This document shows positions 28,067-36,559 of a stretch of 64,000 nucleotides of DNA, one piece after another (positions within the stretch are counted from its first letter, which is position 1; each line of letters opens with the position of its first letter). Origin of the DNA: Pseudoxanthomonas dokdonensis. GTDB lineage: Bacteria > Pseudomonadota > Gammaproteobacteria > Xanthomonadales > Xanthomonadaceae. Location: positions 62,001 through 126,000 of the forward strand of contig NZ_LDJL01000007.1 of NCBI RefSeq assembly GCF_001431405.1. Reading direction: 5' to 3'. Under the pieces are notes generated by a model, which saw only the letters and a list, made by a program, of their open reading frames with translations, was not told the origin of the DNA and made no database searches. A program made the translations under genes and the position numbers.

Positions 28067-28524
28067 CGCGCAGCTCGCTCCGCTACCGAACCGCAGACGT
28101 CCCCCACGTAGAGCGGAGCTCGCTCCGCTACCCGAACCGCAAACGTCCTCACGTAGAGCGGAGCTCGCTCCGCTACCGAACCGCAAACGTCCCCCACGTA
28201 GAGCGGAGCTCGCTCCGCTACCGGAACCACAGACGTCCCCCACGTAGAGCGGAGCTCGCTCCGCTACCCGAACCGCAAACGTCCCTCGCGTAGAGCGGAG
28301 CTTGCTCCGCTACCCGAACCGCAAACGTCCTCACGTAGAGCGGAGCTCGCTCCTCTACCGAACCGCAGACGTCCCCCACGTAGAGCGGAGCTCGCTCCGC
28401 TACCGCAACCGCAAACGTCCTCACGTAGAGCGGAGCTTGCTCCGCTACCCGCACAGGCAGCCGAGCAAGCGCGTGCGTGGTCACACAATCCCAGCGCCAT
28501 CAAGCGCAGCAAGCTGCGCTCTAC
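28063..28524. repeat. REP array 1: nine GTAG palindromes, 45-46 bp period
   Basis: GTAG-headed units start at 28063, 28108, 28153, 28198, 28244, 28290, 28335, 28380 and 28425. Each carries the palindromic core GAGCGGAGC(T/C)(T/C)GCTCCGCTAC, followed by a shared spacer (CGAACCGCAAACGTCC with small changes). A tenth, inverted element of the GCGCAGC type ends the cluster at 28524. The head of the first unit forms the stop codon of the gene at 27533, and the inverted last unit forms the stop of the gene at 28521. They resemble the SMAG (GTAG) REPs of Stenotrophomonas. No REP-associated transposase is present in the window. Confidence 0.93.
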
Positions 28525-28988
28525 CGAGATGCCAGCGGCCGGTTGAGCTGGGTCATCCAGTCGCGTGGTTCCAGACCCGATTCGGGGCCGGCATCGTAGA
28601 CCTCCCACAGGCTGTCGGCAGCGCGGTGGCCGTTGGCCTGCATCCAGGTTTCGAACTCGGCCCACGCCGATGGCAGCCCGTCATACGGACCACGATGCCA
28701 GCCGCGGGCGATGGTGCCGCCGGGCAGCTCGCTGGCGCTCACCCGGCCACTGCTGGTGACCAGATTCTCGACCGGCAGGCCCAGTTCGAAATCGAACACA
28801 TCCGGATGCAGGCGCAGGTGATGGGCGAACAACGGCCCGGTCGGCGCGATCTTCTGTTCGGCCAGCACCTGCAGCAATTCACTGACCGCCGGTGCAAACA
28901 CCTCGGCCATCCGCGCGCGCGGCACGTTGATGCGGATCACCGCGGTCAACTGGCGCTGTACTTCGACGACTTCCGGATTTTCCAACAT
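28521..28988 (-). CDS. GyrI-like / effector-binding domain protein
   Basis: A 155-residue single-domain protein of the GyrI-like small-molecule binding fold (also called AraC effector-binding). It begins VVEVQRQLTAVIRINVPRARM, has LPGGTIARGWHRGPYDGLPSAWAEFETWM in the middle, and ends WEVYDAGPES, all typical of this family. Some members inhibit gyrase or bind hydrophobic cations; no DNA-binding domain is attached here. AAGGAGAAAC precedes the ATG. The TAG stop is supplied by the inverted REP unit of array 1. Confidence 0.88.
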   Translation of the reverse strand: MLENPEVVEVQRQLTAVIRINVPRARMAEVFAPAVSELLQVLAEQKIAPTGPLFAHHLRLHPDVFDFELGLPVENLVTSSGRVSASELPGGTIARGWHRGPYDGLPSAWAEFETWMQANGHRAADSLWEVYDAGPESGLEPRDWMTQLNRPLASR

Positions 28989-29081
28989 ATGTTTCTCCTT
29001 GGCGCGTGATGCACCGGCGACGTGATCCGGGTGGATGCCTGCACCTTGCCGGTATCCGGCTTAGGCCGGCGTGATGGTGGC

Positions 29082-30341
29082 TCAGCCGGCGTCCCAGGCG
29101 GGCAGTTTCTGTTTGACCGCGATGTTCTTCAGGGTCACATACACCGGCAGTCCATTGCTGCCGTAGGGCAGCGGTGCCTGGCCGCGAATCAACGGTTGCA
29201 GATAACGGCGTGCGCTGGCGGTGATGCCGAAGCCATCCTTGCGGATGAAGCCGGCCGGCATCTTCTTTTCGTGGTTGGCGACTTTGCTCAGCGGCACGGC
29301 TTCGATCTTCCAGCGGTACGGCAGATCGGAACTGCGCACGATCACCGGCATCACCGCGTTGTCGCCCTTCAGCGCCATCTGCACCGCCGCTTTGCCGACC
29401 GCCTGTGCCTGTTTCCAGTCGGTCTCCGAGGCAATGTGGCGGGCCGATCGCTGCAGGTAGTCGGGCAGGGTCCAGTGCACCTTCATCCCCAGTTGATCCT
29501 TGACCCGTCCGGCCAGATAACTGGCGACGCCGCCCAGTTGGGTGTGGCCAAATGAATCCTTGCCGCCGCCGGCATCGGCGACGAAGCGGCCATCGGCATG
29601 CTGGATCCCTTCACTGGCCACCACCACGCACCAGCCGACCTTGTCGACCACTTTCCGCACCTGGGCCAGGAACGCCGCCTCGTCGTAGGCGCGTTCGGGA
29701 AACAGGATGATCTGCGGCGCCGCATCCGGATCCTCGCCGGCCAGGCCGGCGGCGGCGGCCAGCCAGCCGGCGTGGCGGCCCATCGCCTCGTAGACGAAGA
29801 CCTTGGTCGAGGTCTCGGCCATCGCCGCCACGTCCAGCGCCGCTTCGCGCACCGAGACCGCGGTGAATTTGGCCGCCGAGCCGAAGCCGGGGCAGGTGTC
29901 GGTGACGGCCAGGTCGTTGTCGACCGTTTTCGGCACGCCGATGCAGGTCAGGGGGTAGTCGAACGCCTTGGCCAGCTGCGAAACCTTGAGCGCGGTGTCG
30001 GCCGAGTCGTTGCCGCCGTTGTAGAGGAAGTAGCGGATGTCGTGGGCCCGGAAAACCTCCAGCAGCCGCTCGTAGCGGGCACGGTCGGCCTCCAGCGACT
30101 TCAGCTTGAGCCGGCATGAGCCGAATGCGCCGCCAGGGGTGTGCGCCAGGGCGCGGATGGCCGCCGGCGACTCGCGGCTGGTGTCGATCAGCTCCTCGCG
30201 CAGGGCGCCGAGGATGCCGTTGCGGGCAGCCAGGACTTTGACCTTGCGGGCCCGGGCTTCGTCGATGACGGCGGCGGCGGTGGCGTTGATGACAGCGGTG
30301 ACACCGCCGGACTGGGCGTAGAGCAGGTTACCTTGACGCAT
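29082..30341 (-). CDS. pfp: 6-phosphofructokinase, PPi-dependent type
   Basis: Phosphorylates fructose 6-phosphate in glycolysis, in this subfamily with PPi and reversibly. The 419-residue protein starts at ATG 30341, which gives the family N-terminus QGNLLYAQSGGVTAVINATA. Diagnostic motifs are GGNDSADTA (the loop that reads GGDD in most PPi enzymes), GVPKTVDNDL and GRHAGWLAAAA. The PKT-DND sequence is the mark of the PPi group, as in Xanthomonas. Donor choice rests on family membership rather than direct proof, and the Asn in GGND is worth noting. Divergent from adk; near the H+-pyrophosphatase gene. Confidence 0.9.
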   Translation of the reverse strand: MRQGNLLYAQSGGVTAVINATAAAVIDEARARKVKVLAARNGILGALREELIDTSRESPAAIRALAHTPGGAFGSCRLKLKSLEADRARYERLLEVFRAHDIRYFLYNGGNDSADTALKVSQLAKAFDYPLTCIGVPKTVDNDLAVTDTCPGFGSAAKFTAVSVREAALDVAAMAETSTKVFVYEAMGRHAGWLAAAAGLAGEDPDAAPQIILFPERAYDEAAFLAQVRKVVDKVGWCVVVASEGIQHADGRFVADAGGGKDSFGHTQLGGVASYLAGRVKDQLGMKVHWTLPDYLQRSARHIASETDWKQAQAVGKAAVQMALKGDNAVMPVIVRSSDLPYRWKIEAVPLSKVANHEKKMPAGFIRKDGFGITASARRYLQPLIRGQAPLPYGSNGLPVYVTLKNIAVKQKLPAWDAG

Positions 30342-30463
30342 GGGGTTCGTTCCGAGTTGCCGGGATGCGGTAAGCTTCACATGGATGACGCAGTGCAGCG
30401 CTGGCGCGGCCCCTGGCCTGGACGCCGCTGCCGCGCAAAGAATTCTGGTTTGGGAGTGACACG

Positions 30464-31042
30464 ATGCGATTGGTTCTACTGGGCCCACCCGGGTCGGGCA
30501 AGGGCACTCAGGCGGCCCGTTTGAAGGAATACCTGCAGGTTCCACACATTTCCACCGGCGATCTGCTGCGCGCCGAAGTGGCCGCCGGCAGCCCGCTGGG
30601 AATGCAGGCCAAGGAAATCATGGCACGTGGCGACTTCGTCAGCGACGAAATCCTGCTGGGCATGCTGGAGGACCGCTTCGCGCGTCCGGACACCGCCAAT
30701 GGTTTCATCCTGGACGGCTATCCGCGCAACCAGGCCCAGGCCGATGCGCTCGGCCAGTTGCTGACCAGGCTCGGCCAGCCGATGGACATGGCCGTGCAGC
30801 TGGAAGTCCCCAGCGACCTGCTGGTTGAACGGATTGCCGGCCGCGCCGCCGCCGAAGGCCGTGACGACGACACCCCGGAAGTGGTCCGCAACCGCCTGGG
30901 CAAGTACGAAACCCAGACCGCGCCGGTGATCGATTATTACCGCCAGCATGGCCAGCTGGTGGTGGTCGATGGCGTCGGCAGCCTGGACCAGGTATTCACC
31001 CGCCTGCAGGAAGTGCTGTCACCGGCCAAGGAAGTAGGTTAA
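30464..31042 (+). CDS. adk: adenylate kinase, short form
   Basis: Interconverts ATP + AMP and 2 ADP. P-loop GPPGSGKGTQ at residues 7-16; the AMP-binding segment ISTGDLLRAEV and LDGYPRNQAQ are intact. At 192 residues it lacks the extended LID domain of the 214-residue E. coli enzyme: the LID region is reduced to GRAAAEGRDDDTPEVVRNRL, without zinc-type cysteines, as in other Xanthomonadaceae. Divergent from pfp. REP array 2 starts 14 bp after the stop. Confidence 0.95.
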   Translation: MRLVLLGPPGSGKGTQAARLKEYLQVPHISTGDLLRAEVAAGSPLGMQAKEIMARGDFVSDEILLGMLEDRFARPDTANGFILDGYPRNQAQADALGQLLTRLGQPMDMAVQLEVPSDLLVERIAGRAAAEGRDDDTPEVVRNRLGKYETQTAPVIDYYRQHGQLVVVDGVGSLDQVFTRLQEVLSPAKEVG

Positions 31043-31055
31043 GGCCGTCCCCCGC

Positions 31056-31557
31056 GTAGATCGGAGCTTGCTCCGCTGCTTCCCCATCCGCGTAGATCGG
31101 AGCTTGCTCCGCTGCTTCCCCATCCGTGTAGAGCGGAGCTTGCTCCGCTGCTTCCCTATCCGCGTAGAGCGGAGCTTGCTCCGCTGCTCCCCTATCCGCG
31201 TAGAGCGGAGCTTGCTCCGCTGCTTCCCCATCCGCGTAGAGCGGAGCTTGCTCCGCTGCTTCCCCATCCGTGTAGAGCGGAGCTTGCTCCGCTGCTTCCC
31301 CGTCCGCGTAGAGCGGAGCTTGCTCCGCTGCTTCCCCGTCCGTGTAGAGCGGAGCTTGCTCCGCTGCTTCCCCGTCCGCGTAGAGCGGAGCTTGCTCCGC
31401 TGCTTCTCGCGCCGACAAGCAAAGCAGCCGAGCAAGCTCAGCTCTACGTAGCAGGCAAAGCAGCCGAGCAAGCTCGGCTCTACGGGGTAAGCAAAAACAG
31501 CCGAGCAAGCTCGGCTCTACCCGGCAGGTGAAAACAGCCGGCCAGACTCGGCTCTAC
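31056..31557. repeat. REP array 2: ten direct 36-bp units and four inverted elements
   Basis: Ten GTAG units start exactly every 36 bp from 31056 to 31380 (core GAGCGGAGCTTGCTCCGCTG, spacer CTTCCCCATCCGC or close variants). Four opposite-facing elements of another subtype follow, ending near 31458, 31483, 31521 and 31557 (core AGCCGAGCAAGCTCGGCTCTAC, the last one degenerate). The period of 36 is a multiple of 3, so long false reading frames of 12-residue repeats appear on both strands; these are not genes. The array separates adk from mpl and leaves about 30 bp for an mpl leader. Confidence 0.94.
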
Positions 31558-31587
31558 ATTACGCGCGAAACAGGCGACAATCGGGGC

Positions 31588-32967
31588 ATGAGCAAACTGC
31601 ATATCCTCGGTGTCGCCGGCACCTTCATGGGCGGCGTCGCCGCGTTGGCACGCGAAATGGGGCATCAGGTCGAAGGCAGCGATCAGGCCATCTATCCGCC
31701 AATGTCGACCCAGCTGGAAACCCTCGGCATCGACCTGCGCCAAGGCTACGACGCCGGCAATATTTCCGTCGACTGCGATGAGGTGATCATCGGCAACGCC
31801 CTTTCACGCGGCAATCCGGCGGTGGAAGCAGTGCTGGACGCTGGCCGCAGATACAACTCCGGCGCGCAATGGCTGTGCGAACAGGTGTTGCCCGGCCGTG
31901 ACACCCTGGCCGTGGCCGGCACCCACGGCAAGACCACCACCACCACCATCCTGGCGTTCCTGCTGCAGGCCGCCGGCCGCGAGCCTGGGTTCCTGATTGG
32001 CGGCGTGGCCGAGGATTTCGGTGTCTCGGCACGGCTCGGCAGCGGCCGCGAATTCGTGGTCGAGGCCGACGAATACGACACCGCGTTCTTCGACAAGCGC
32101 AGCAAGTTCGTCCACTACCGGCCGCGGGTGGCGATCCTCAACAACCTGGAATACGACCACGCCGACATCTTTCCCGACATTGCCGCGATCCAGCGCCAGT
32201 TCCATCATCTGGTCCGGACCGTGCCGGGCAGCGGTCGCCTGATCGTCAATGGTGAGGACGCGCGCCTGCGCGAAGTGCTGGAGATGGGTTGCTGGACGCC
32301 GGTCGAACGCTTCGGTTTCGCCGACGGCCTGGAATGGCAGGCGCGCCTGCTGCATGAAGACGGCAGTGCCTTCGCGGTGATCCGCGAGGGCCGCGAACTG
32401 GGCCAGGTGCAATGGCCGTTGCTGGGGCGCCACAACGTGCTCAATGCGCTGGCGGCACTGGCCGCGGCGCATGCGGTCGGCGTGCAGCCGATCGCGGTGA
32501 TGCCGGCGCTGGCGGTGTTCCGCAGCGTCAAGCGACGGCTGGAAGTGATCGGCGAAGCCAACGACATCACTGTCTACGACGATTTCGCCCATCACCCGAC
32601 CGCGATCCAGACCACCCTGCAGGGCTTGCGCGCGCGGGTCGGCGAGGGCCGGATCGTGGTGGCGATGGAACCACGCAGCAACTCGATGCGTCTGGGCGCC
32701 CATGCCGATGCCTTGGCGCCGTCGTTGGCATTGGCCGACGAGGTGCTGTTCCTGCATCGCCCGGAACTGAGTTGGGACGCCGCCAGGGTCATCGCCGATG
32801 TCCGCGGCAAGGCCCGCACCGCCGCCGATGCCGACGGCCTGATTGCCGGCTTGCTGGAAGCGGTGCGCCCCGGTGACCATGTGGTGTTCATGTCCAACGG
32901 TGGCTTTGACGGGGCACCGCGCAGGTTCCTGTCGGCGTTGCAGGTTGGCCTGCCGCGACCGCTGTAG
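31588..32967 (+). CDS. mpl: UDP-MurNAc:L-Ala-gamma-D-Glu-meso-DAP ligase
   Basis: Murein tripeptide ligase that joins recycled L-Ala-D-Glu-mDap to UDP-MurNAc in peptidoglycan recycling. ATG 31588 gives 459 residues, starting KLHILGVAGTFMGGVAALAR. The ATP-binding motif GTHGKTTTT is near residue 112; the Mur-ligase centre includes EADEYDTAFFDKRSKFVHYRP, and later come VYDDFAHHPTAI and MEPRSNSMRLG. DAP-type peptidoglycan is thereby implied. The stop is 9 bp before the next gene, so the two are likely co-transcribed. Confidence 0.95.
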   Translation: MSKLHILGVAGTFMGGVAALAREMGHQVEGSDQAIYPPMSTQLETLGIDLRQGYDAGNISVDCDEVIIGNALSRGNPAVEAVLDAGRRYNSGAQWLCEQVLPGRDTLAVAGTHGKTTTTTILAFLLQAAGREPGFLIGGVAEDFGVSARLGSGREFVVEADEYDTAFFDKRSKFVHYRPRVAILNNLEYDHADIFPDIAAIQRQFHHLVRTVPGSGRLIVNGEDARLREVLEMGCWTPVERFGFADGLEWQARLLHEDGSAFAVIREGRELGQVQWPLLGRHNVLNALAALAAAHAVGVQPIAVMPALAVFRSVKRRLEVIGEANDITVYDDFAHHPTAIQTTLQGLRARVGEGRIVVAMEPRSNSMRLGAHADALAPSLALADEVLFLHRPELSWDAARVIADVRGKARTAADADGLIAGLLEAVRPGDHVVFMSNGGFDGAPRRFLSALQVGLPRPL

Positions 32968-32976
32968 AGGACGACG

Positions 32977-33561
32977 ATGTCGCCGTTCGAATCGCAGACA
33001 CTGCCGCTGTTCCCGCTGTCTTCGGTGTTGTTGCCGGGGGCGGCACTGGGCCTGCGGATTTTCGAACGGCGCTACCTGGACCTGATCCGCGACTGTGGCC
33101 GCAGCGGTGGGGGATTCGGCGTCTGCCTGATCCTGGAAGGCAGCGAGGCTGGGCAACCGGCGATACCGGCGGCCTATGGCACCGAAGCCATCATCGAGGA
33201 TTTCGACAACGGTCCCGACGGCCTGCTCAACCTGCAGGTGCGAGGCGCGCGGCGCTTCCATGTGCAACAGACCCGGGTCCGCGACAACGGACTGGTGGTC
33301 GGCCAGGTGCAGTGGCTGGCCGATGATGACCAGGCGCGCCTGCAGCCGCAGCACGCGCTGCTGGGCACGGTGCTGGAGAACATCCTCGAGCAGATGGCCG
33401 GCGCCGGTGCGTCATTGGGGCCGACCCACCTGCAGAGTGCGGCCTGGGTCGGCTGGCGACTGGCGCAGGTGTTGCCGTTGACCCCGCAGCAACGACTGGC
33501 GGTGCTGCAGGAAGACGACCCGCACGCGCGCCTGCAGATGTTGCTGCAGTCAATCGCCTGA
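32977..33561 (+). CDS. LON peptidase substrate-binding domain protein
   Basis: A free-standing Lon N-terminal (LAN) domain of 194 residues, starting LPLFPLSSVLLPGAALGLRIFERRYLDLI, the usual entry to this fold, with the conserved GVCLILEGSE segment. It lacks AAA and protease domains. Such proteins are common in proteobacteria; a role in protein quality control is assumed but unproven. It overlaps the stop of the convergent DedA-PAP2 gene by 12 bp. Confidence 0.9.
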   Translation: MSPFESQTLPLFPLSSVLLPGAALGLRIFERRYLDLIRDCGRSGGGFGVCLILEGSEAGQPAIPAAYGTEAIIEDFDNGPDGLLNLQVRGARRFHVQQTRVRDNGLVVGQVQWLADDDQARLQPQHALLGTVLENILEQMAGAGASLGPTHLQSAAWVGWRLAQVLPLTPQQRLAVLQEDDPHARLQMLLQSIA

Positions 33562-35592
33562 GGATGGCGCGGCGGCCGCGCCACTGGCCGACGAAGCCGG
33601 TGCCAGCAGGCAGATGCGCAGCACCGGCAGGCCACTTTGCGGATGCACGCTGATCCGGTGATCGGTGTTGCCGAGGCTGTCAGCCAATGCCTGCAGGGCC
33701 GCCGGTGCTTGCGGCTGCGGCAGCCACATGTCGACCAGACCGAGCAGGGCTTTGTGGTGGACCACCTGGGCGCTGCCGATCCACAACGGCGTCGCCGCCG
33801 GTGCGCTCAACTGGGTATGCGAGCGCCATAACCGCAGCACGTACATTTCATCGGCGCGCGCACCGGGCCGCAGCATCAGCAGCGATTCGGCGCGGGTGTC
33901 GAGGGTGGCCGGCATCACCGGCTGCCGTGACGGCGGCAAGTCGCTGTCGAGCAGGTTCAGCGCCTGTTCCCAGCCCGCCTGCGGCTGCTGGTGCCAGCCA
34001 TTGGCCTGCAACTGTTGCCGCAGGGCCGGCAGCGGTCCGGCGACCTGCACGTCCAGCGGCCAGCTCTGGTCATCGTCGAATTCGTTGCGGCGGGCCGGCT
34101 CGTCGCGCCAGCCGTCGTCCCACCATTGCGCCAGCGGCATGCTGCGTTCGATCACCGGGGCGTCGAAGCGGGCCAGCATCGGTTCGATGTGGCGCGGCGC
34201 ATACCAGGCCGCGGCAGCAGCGAAGCTGCCGTAGAAAATCCAGGCCAGCGGTGTGATCCAGAACGAGCGTTGCATGCGCCGGCGATAGGCAATGCCGAGC
34301 ACCAGCAGCCAGACGATGCCGAACAACATGCCGCCGATGATGTCGCTCAGCCAGTGCGCGCCCAGGTACAGGCGGGCAAATCCAATCAGCGCCACCACCA
34401 CGCCCGACACCAGGTACGGCCACACCCGGGTGCGCCCCGGCAGTTCACGCGCAATCAGCACCGCGAAGAAACCAAACGTGATCGTGGTCATGGTCACCGC
34501 GATCGAGGGAAAGCCGAAGCCGCTGCTGACCAGCGGCGGCTTGGGAATATCCACCGAGGCGCCCAGCCACGCGGTCAGCGCCAGTCCGAACGCCAGCGCC
34601 GCCAACCAGTGCGCGGCCGCCATCCAGCGCCGGCGCCAGACCAGATAGGCCAGCACCAGCGCCGCGGCCGGGGTCAGCACCTGGGCATCGCCGAGCAAAG
34701 CGATCGCCGCCAGCGGATAGTCGGCCAGCGGATTGCGCAGGGCCAGCATCAGCTCGTGCACGGCCAGGTCCATCGACAATGGCTCGCCATGCCCGACCAC
34801 GATGATCAGGAACGCGAAGAACACCCAGACCATCGCCAGCAGCAGGATCGCCAGCAACGCCAGTGGCACCGACTCGCGCCGGCGTGGATCGAACACCGCC
34901 GCCGAATAGCGGCCCAGCACCGGATGCGCGTGCGACCAGGCCAGTGCCCGCGCCAGCAGCGCGTCGGCATGCATGGCGAACCAGCGATAGGTGTACAGCA
35001 CCAGCGCCCAGGCCAGCGCCAGCACGATGCCGAGCAGCCCCAGCACCAGCCCCAGCCGGCCGGCGACCGCGGCGACCGCGTCGTAGACCTGGCCCAGCAG
35101 CCAGCCCGGCAACAGGAACAGGAATGCCCAGGAAACCGCTGCGACGCCACTGGCCAGCAGATAACGCTTGAGCGGCATCCGCGACATCCCGGCGATGGCC
35201 GGCACGAACGGACGGATGGCGCCGACATAGCGGGCCACCAGGATGCTCTTGAAGGCGTTGCGGCGGAACAGCAGTTCGCCACGATCCAGCAGCTGCGGAT
35301 ATTTGCTGAAAGGCCAGTGGTGGCGCAGCTGATGGCCCCAGCGATGGCCGACCCAGTAACTGCAGGCATCACCCAGCAATGCGCCCAGTGCGGCGCAGAC
35401 CATCGCGTAGGTACCGGAAATCTCGCCCAGCCCGATCAACACACCGACCGCCGTCATCAGCGGCAACGCCGGCACCACGATGCCCAGCACGATCAACGCA
35501 TCGCAGAACGCGACCGCGAAGATCACGACCCCGGCGGCTACCGGATGCGTGCTGATCCAGGCCAGCAGGGAGTCGAACCAGGAAGAATTCAT
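33550..35592 (-). CDS. DedA - PAP2 phosphatase - LssY fusion protein
   Basis: A 680-residue membrane protein of three parts. Residues of about 10-195 are a DedA/SNARE-associated domain (ALGALLGDACSYWVGHRWG, FVARYVGAIRPFVPAIAG-like motifs). About 245-445 are a PAP2 phosphatase domain with membrane segments and the motif FPSIAVTMTT plus ARLYLGAHWLSDIIGGMLFG. About 500-665 are a soluble LssY-type C-terminus. DedA proteins work in undecaprenyl- or phospholipid carrier flipping and PAP2 enzymes dephosphorylate such carriers, so the fusion may couple the two. The phosphatase motif lacks the usual first KxxxxxxRP block at a glance. Divergent from the SDR at 35695. Confidence 0.88.
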   Translation of the reverse strand: MNSSWFDSLLAWISTHPVAAGVVIFAVAFCDALIVLGIVVPALPLMTAVGVLIGLGEISGTYAMVCAALGALLGDACSYWVGHRWGHQLRHHWPFSKYPQLLDRGELLFRRNAFKSILVARYVGAIRPFVPAIAGMSRMPLKRYLLASGVAAVSWAFLFLLPGWLLGQVYDAVAAVAGRLGLVLGLLGIVLALAWALVLYTYRWFAMHADALLARALAWSHAHPVLGRYSAAVFDPRRRESVPLALLAILLLAMVWVFFAFLIIVVGHGEPLSMDLAVHELMLALRNPLADYPLAAIALLGDAQVLTPAAALVLAYLVWRRRWMAAAHWLAALAFGLALTAWLGASVDIPKPPLVSSGFGFPSIAVTMTTITFGFFAVLIARELPGRTRVWPYLVSGVVVALIGFARLYLGAHWLSDIIGGMLFGIVWLLVLGIAYRRRMQRSFWITPLAWIFYGSFAAAAAWYAPRHIEPMLARFDAPVIERSMPLAQWWDDGWRDEPARRNEFDDDQSWPLDVQVAGPLPALRQQLQANGWHQQPQAGWEQALNLLDSDLPPSRQPVMPATLDTRAESLLMLRPGARADEMYVLRLWRSHTQLSAPAATPLWIGSAQVVHHKALLGLVDMWLPQPQAPAALQALADSLGNTDHRISVHPQSGLPVLRICLLAPASSASGAAAAPSSGD

Positions 35593-35694
35593 CGCCGTGA
35601 TTATAAGCGGCTGGCATCGGCCGACGTGGCTTTACAATGGTGGCCCTGGCAGCAGCGTCAGCCGACGTTGGGCCGCCACTGCGGATCCGGAACC

Positions 35695-36513
35695 ATGAGC
35701 CAGTTGCAAGGCAAAACCCTGTTCATCACCGGTGCTTCGCGTGGCATCGGACTTGCCATCGCATTGCGTGCGGCGCGCGATGGCGCCAACGTGGCGATCG
35801 CGGCCAAATCGGCGGTGCCCAACCCGAAGTTGCCCGGCACCATCCACAGCGCGGCGCAGGCGGTCAACGATGCCGGCGGCCAGGGCCTGGCGCTGAAGTG
35901 CGACATCCGCGAAGAAGACAGCGTGCGCGCCGCGGTCGCCGCCACCGTCGACACCTTCGGCGGCATCGACATCCTGGTCAACAATGCCAGCGCGATCTGG
36001 CTCAAGGGCACGCTGGACACCCCGATGAAGCGTTTCGACCTGATGAACCAGGTCAATGCGCGGGGCAGTTTCCTCTGCGCGCAGGCCTGTCTGCCGCATC
36101 TGCTGCAGGCCCCCAATCCGCACATCCTGACCCTGGCGCCGCCGCCGTCGCTGGACCCGAAATGGTGGGCGCCGCATACCGGCTACACCTTGGCCAAGAT
36201 GGGCATGAGTTTCGTGACCCTCGGCCTGGCCGCCGAGTTCGGCCCGCAGGGCGTGGCGGTCAATGCGCTGTGGCCGCGCACCATCATCGCCACCGATGCC
36301 TTGAACATGATTCCCGGCGTCGACATCCCACGTTGCCGCACCCCGGCGATCGTCGCCGACGCGGCGCATGCGGTGCTGTCGCAACCGGCTGCCGGTTTCC
36401 ACGGCCGCTTCCTGATCGACGAGGACGTGCTGCGCGAGCAGGGCGTCAGTGATTTTTCCGACTATGCGGTCGACGCCAGCCAACCATTGCTGCCCGATCT
36501 GTTCCTGGACTAA
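35695..36513 (+). CDS. SDR-family oxidoreductase (HSDL2-like)
   Basis: A 272-residue NAD(P)-dependent short-chain dehydrogenase. GASRGIG nucleotide motif at about residues 12-18; NNAS; Y-x3-K in YTLAK. The segments AAKSAVPNPKLPGTIHSAA and LNMIPGV are typical of the HSDL2 branch, whose bacterial members are linked to fatty-acid or steroid metabolism. ATG 35695 follows GGATCCGGAACC. The first of a group of four rightward genes ending at 37594. Substrate not known. Confidence 0.9.
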   Translation: MSQLQGKTLFITGASRGIGLAIALRAARDGANVAIAAKSAVPNPKLPGTIHSAAQAVNDAGGQGLALKCDIREEDSVRAAVAATVDTFGGIDILVNNASAIWLKGTLDTPMKRFDLMNQVNARGSFLCAQACLPHLLQAPNPHILTLAPPPSLDPKWWAPHTGYTLAKMGMSFVTLGLAAEFGPQGVAVNALWPRTIIATDALNMIPGVDIPRCRTPAIVADAAHAVLSQPAAGFHGRFLIDEDVLREQGVSDFSDYAVDASQPLLPDLFLD

Positions 36514-36559
36514 GCCACCGGCGCGGTCCCGACCTGTCCAACCTGCAAGGAAATCCCCC

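Noticed and set aside
28063-28524. CRISPR array in REP cluster 1 (and the other REP clusters)
   Set aside because: The intervals between palindromes are the same sequence repeated, not variable spacers; the repeats are classic REP hairpins.
31019-31508. Long open frames of 12-residue repeats on both strands in REP array 2
   Set aside because: They exist only because the 36-bp unit is a multiple of three; all frames are open alike, there is no ribosome-binding site, and the DNA is a palindromic repeat.
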